Notes under the pieces: model-generated
Database searches by the model: none
Told to the model about the DNA's origin: nothing
The model's input: the letters and a program-made list of their open reading frames with translations, nothing else
From: Myxococcota bacterium
GTDB lineage: Bacteria; Myxococcota_A; Bradymonadia; UBA7976; UBA1532
Direction: 5' to 3'
Assembly (NCBI GenBank): GCA_023150895.1
Contig: JAKLJY010000008.1
Coordinates: 1 to 62,197 of the forward strand
DNA length: 62,197 bases
In this document: piece by piece, positions 59,085-62,197 of the stretch
Numbering within the stretch: position 1 is the stretch's first letter
How the letters are laid out: each line of letters opens with the position of its first letter
Made by a program: the position numbers and the translations under genes

Positions 59085-60715
59085 TTCGGCCCCTGCCCCG
59101 GGCGCAGCGCCCACCGCGTGACCTCGGTCTGTTGCAGCGTGCGATGCGGCAGCACGGGGGCCTGCTCCCGCCAGCGTTCGCGAACGAAGTCGGCGAGCAG
59201 CACCTCGGTGCGTTCCGGTCCCCCGCCCTGGTAGCCGGCGAGAATGTGGGCGGCCTGACGGGCGCAGCGGGCGCCCTGACAGGCCCCGCCGCCGCAGTGG
59301 GTCCGCCGCCGCAGATCTTCGAGGCTGTGGACCCACTCGGTCTCGATACAGTGACGAATCTCCGCCTCGGTGACGGGTTCGCAAAGGCAGACCAGCCGCC
59401 GCTGCCGGGGATCGCGGGCGATGCGCTCGACGATCTGCGCGGCGCACGCGCCATGGCGATGGATGAGACGGGCCGCCGTGTACGTCTCGATGCGAGCCTG
59501 CGCCGCCACTTCGGCCGGCACCGGCGTCGACTCGCCCCCGGGCAGATGCAGTTGGTGGGTGCGACACGAGGCCGTCACCCCGAGCTTCTTGCAGACGTCG
59601 TCGACGGCGTGCTGCGACATCTCGCGGTAGGCGGCCAGTTTGCCGCCGCCCATGCTCATCAGGCCCGGCGCACCCTCGGCCTCGTGGTCGAAGACCCGGT
59701 GGGCACGGCTCAGCGCGTCCTCGTGCGGCCCGTACTTGTGGAGCGTCGGGCGCACGCCGGCGAACGCCCGTACGAGCCGGTGCTCGCGGATGCGCGGATA
59801 GACCGTCTCCGCCGCCTGCATCAGGTACTCGACCTCGTCGTAGGTGGCCTGCACCTCCGCGGGATCGGCGTAGTAGTCGTCGTCCGTCGTGCCGATCCAC
59901 GTCTCTTGCCCGTAGGGCTCGATGAAGACCTGCCGGCCGTCCACCGCGCTGGCAATGAGGGCGTAGTTCACGATGCGGCGGTCGAGGACGAGGTGGATCC
60001 CCTTGCCCGGCCGCAGCTCGACCCGCGCCCCGGCCATCCCGGCCACCCGCCCGGCCCACGGGCCCGTGGCGTTGAAGGTGAGCCGGGCGCGGACCTCGCG
60101 CCCGTGCCCCGTGCGCAGATCCCGCACGAAGACGCCCTCGACCCGACCCCCCGGACCGCGCAGGAACCGCTCGACCTTGTGCCGCAGGTGGATCTGCGCG
60201 CCCCGCCGTTCGGCGTCGAGCGCGTTCAGCGCGCACAGACGAAAGACGTTGATGGCCCACTCGTCCGTCGACACGCCCCCGACCATGTTCGGGTTCACGC
60301 CCGGCTCGATGCGCAGGAGTTCCTCCCGCGAGAGCTTGGCGGCCCGCTTGCCGCGCTTCAGCGGCTGGAAGGTGTCGTACGCCTGAAAATAGACGTAGGC
60401 GAGCTCGTGCATCCGCTTCGCGGCAGGCGTCCAGGAGAGCACCGGGAAAACGAACGGGATGCGGAACAGGAGGTGCGGCGCGATCGCCTGGATGTATCCC
60501 GAGTCCAGGCAGGACAGGCGCGTGACGTCCCGGTCGGTCTCCATGTAGCGGATGCCGCCGTGGATCATGCCGCTCGAGGCGCCGCTCGTCCCTGCGCCGA
60601 GGTCGTGCTGCTCGAAGAGGGCGACCTTCAGGCCGCGGAGCGTGGCGTCGCGGGCAATGCCCACGCCGTTGACGCCACCACCAATGACGACCAGATCGAG
60701 GACGCTGTCGGACAA
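59081..60715 (-). CDS. glpA: Glycerol-3-phosphate dehydrogenase subunit A
   Basis: A 544-residue flavoenzyme of the GlpA/GlpD family. The FAD motif is VVIGGGVNGVGIARDATLRGLKV (9-31), followed by GTSGASSGMIHGGIRYM. The substrate region FIEPYGQETWIGTTDDDY and MSMGGGKLAAYREM are typical. The C-terminal CLCEPVT (about 455) and CGGGACQGARC form a BFD-like [2Fe-2S] site, which is a GlpA feature and absent from aerobic GlpD. The only well placed start is TTG 60715, five bases after the aspS stop, so the gene is probably coupled to aspS. Confidence 0.92.
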   Translation of the reverse strand: MSDSVLDLVVIGGGVNGVGIARDATLRGLKVALFEQHDLGAGTSGASSGMIHGGIRYMETDRDVTRLSCLDSGYIQAIAPHLLFRIPFVFPVLSWTPAAKRMHELAYVYFQAYDTFQPLKRGKRAAKLSREELLRIEPGVNPNMVGGVSTDEWAINVFRLCALNALDAERRGAQIHLRHKVERFLRGPGGRVEGVFVRDLRTGHGREVRARLTFNATGPWAGRVAGMAGARVELRPGKGIHLVLDRRIVNYALIASAVDGRQVFIEPYGQETWIGTTDDDYYADPAEVQATYDEVEYLMQAAETVYPRIREHRLVRAFAGVRPTLHKYGPHEDALSRAHRVFDHEAEGAPGLMSMGGGKLAAYREMSQHAVDDVCKKLGVTASCRTHQLHLPGGESTPVPAEVAAQARIETYTAARLIHRHGACAAQIVERIARDPRQRRLVCLCEPVTEAEIRHCIETEWVHSLEDLRRRTHCGGGACQGARCARQAAHILAGYQGGGPERTEVLLADFVRERWREQAPVLPHRTLQQTEVTRWALRPGQGPK

Positions 60716-60719
60716 GGGA

Positions 60720-62197
60720 CTACTTCTTGATGCGGATGTGCGCCTCGTCGAGCTGCTTCGGATCGACTTCGGAGGGGGCGTCCGTCATCAGGCACGAGGC
60801 CTTCTGGGTCTTGGGGAATGCGATGACGTCGCGGAGGCTCTCGCCACCGGACAGGAGCATCACGAGGCGGTCCATGCCGAGGGCGATGCCCCCGTGCGGC
60901 GGCGTGCCGTACTGCAACGCCTCGAGGAGGAAGCCGAACTTGCGCTGGCTCTCCTCGGGGGTGAGCCCGAGCAGGTCGAAGACCTTCTGCTGAATCTCGG
61001 TGTTGTGAATCCGGATGGAGCCACCGCCGAGCTCGATGCCGTTGAGGACGACGTCGTAGGCCCGCGCCATGATCTTGCCCGGATCGGTATCGAGCAGGTC
61101 GAAGTGTTCGACCTTCGGCGACGTGAAGGGGTGGTGCATGGAGAACCACCGCTTCTCGCCCTCGTCGTACTCGAACGCCGGGAACTCGGTGACCCACAGG
61201 AACCGGTAGACCCCTTCGGGCACGAGCCCGGCGAGCTTGGCGACGTGCAGCCGCAGCGCCCCGAGCGCGTCGACGACGATCTTCCACTTGTCCGCCACGA
61301 AGAAGGCCAGATCCTCGCCCTCGAGGCCGAGCCGGGCGTTGATGGCGGCCTGGACGTCGGCGGGGATGAACTTGGCGATGGGCGATTGCCAGCCCTCGGC
61401 CTTGTGACGCACCCAGGCGAGGCCCTTGGCGCCGAAGACCTTGACGACGTCCGTCATGCCGTCGAGCTGCGCGCGGCTCAGCTTGCCACCCGGCAGGCGG
61501 AAGGCCTTGACGCAACCGCCGGCGGCGACGGTGTCCTTGAAAACGCCGAAGTCGACGTTCGCCACCAGATCGGAGACGTCTTCGAACTCGAGCCCGAAGC
61601 GGAGGTCGGGCTTGTCCGAGCCGTAACGGTTCATCGCCGTGTCGTAGGACATGCGCTGGAAGGGCGTCTCGATGTCGATGCCCTTGACCTCTTTCCAGAT
61701 GCGCTTCAGCAGGCCTTCGATGATGGCGAAGATGTCGTCGGGCACGACGAAGGACATCTCGAGGTCGATCTGCGTGAACTCGGGCTGGCGGTCGGCGCGG
61801 AGGTCTTCGTCGCGGAAGCAGCGGCAGATCTGGAAGTAGCGATCGTAGCCGGCGACCATGAAGATCTGTTTGAAGAGCTGCGGGCTCTGCGGCAGCGCGT
61901 AGAACTCGCCCTCGTGCACGCGGCTCGGGACGAGGTAGTCGCGGGCGCCCTCGGGCGTCGCCTTGGTGAGGATGGGCGTCTCGAGTTCGAGAAAGCCGTT
62001 GTCCGTCAGGTAGTTGCGCGTGAGCTGGTTGATGCGGGAGCGCGTGATGAGGCACTCCTGCAGGGGCCGGCGGCGCAGGTCGAGGTAGCGGTACTTGAGG
62101 CGGAGGTCCTCGTTGGTGTCGAGGGCGTCCTTGATGGGGAACGGCGGCGTCTTCGCCGTCGTGAAGATCGTGGCGTCGCGCACCTCGACCTCGATCT
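60720..62197 (-). CDS. aspS: Aspartyl-tRNA synthetase (5' end outside window, partial)
   Basis: A class II aminoacyl-tRNA synthetase; the visible part, about 492 residues, runs off the right edge and lacks the N-terminal anticodon-binding domain. Motif 2 is in [27 protein letters not shown], motif 3 in [15 protein letters not shown], and the bacterial insertion domain lies between. The C-terminus [16 protein letters not shown] is typical of bacterial-type AspRS. It precedes glpA by four bases on the same strand. Confidence 0.97.
   Translation of the reverse strand, partial: IEVEVRDATIFTTAKTPPFPIKDALDTNEDLRLKYRYLDLRRRPLQECLITRSRINQLTRNYLTDNGFLELETPILTKATPEGARDYLVPSRVHEGEFYALPQSPQLFKQIFMVAGYDRYFQICRCFRDEDLRADRQPEFTQIDLEMSFVVPDDIFAIIEGLLKRIWKEVKGIDIETPFQRMSYDTAMNRYGSDKPDLRFGLEFEDVSDLVANVDFGVFKDTVAAGGCVKAFRLPGGKLSRAQLDGMTDVVKVFGAKGLAWVRHKAEGWQSPIAKFIPADVQAAINARLGLEGEDLAFFVADKWKIVVDALGALRLHVAKLAGLVPEGVYRFLWVTEFPAFEYDEGEKRWFSMHHPFTSPKVEHFDLLDTDPGKIMARAYDVVLNGIELGGGSIRIHNTEIQQKVFDLLGLTPEESQRKFGFLLEALQYGTPPHGGIALGMDRLVMLLSGGESLRDVIAFPKTQKASCLMTDAPSEVDPKQLDEAHIRIKK

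Overview
This is a very GC-rich, densely coded window whose gene content points to a myxobacterium-like Gram-negative (Myxococcota or a close relative). The grounds are: about a dozen lipoproteins with a clear lipobox followed by Gly/Asp/Pro-rich linkers; two long proteins built from the Cys-rich repeat types known from Myxococcota (CGDGxxNGxExCDG and NGxETDVDCGG); outer-membrane beta-barrels ending in an aromatic residue; and translational coupling by ATGA/GTGA overlaps almost everywhere. No tRNA, rRNA, CRISPR array or intact insertion sequence was seen. No stretch above 300 bases lacks a gene.

Layout. 1-3069: a Cys-rich secreted protein (5' end off the window) and the ribosome-associated ATPase YchF. 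3070-6528: a small island with lower GC than its surroundings. It carries an orphan AbiEi-type regulator, a decayed tyrosine recombinase, an HTH antitoxin/PIN toxin pair and a DUF2442 protein. It is bounded by the 3' end of ychF and by a 14/15-bp copy of that end, which look like attL and attR. 6576-7428: a nucleotidyltransferase-type toxin-antitoxin-like pair. 7456-8958: a secreted discoidin-like protein and a methyltransferase. 9210-12299: a 2-oxoacid:acceptor oxidoreductase made of two fused subunits. 12342-13357: ribosome-rescue hydrolase ArfB, whose ribosome-binding site sits in a perfect hairpin, and a small HExxH membrane protein.

13446-36585 is the centrepiece: an apparent single operon of 13 genes for a Pel-type exopolysaccharide. 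PelD, PelE, PelF and PelG (inner-membrane synthase complex) are recognisable. PelA is divided into a free glycoside hydrolase and a separate deacetylase. PelB appears divided into two TPR proteins and a separate beta-barrel. No PelC was found. A second, circularly permuted copy of the hydrolase is a lipoprotein. Three Cys-rich repeat lipoproteins (1100, 1704 and 417 residues) are interleaved in the operon and are candidates for matrix or surface partners of the polymer.

36593-42539 (minus): aminotransferase, giant lipoprotein, lipoprotein and beta-barrel in one operon. 42657-46445: a UPF0462 protein, an aldehyde dehydrogenase, pyroglutamyl peptidase and a beta-propeller-like lipoprotein. 46586-52462: a glucan-use operon (carbohydrate porin, two GH13 lipoprotein amylases, small lipoprotein). 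52464-57518: a SulP anion transporter, two rhodanese lipoproteins, a polynucleotide kinase-phosphatase and a GNAT-like protein. 57529-62197 (minus): aspartyl-tRNA synthetase (5' end off the window) followed by a GlpABC-type glycerol-3-phosphate dehydrogenase with a very short GlpC.
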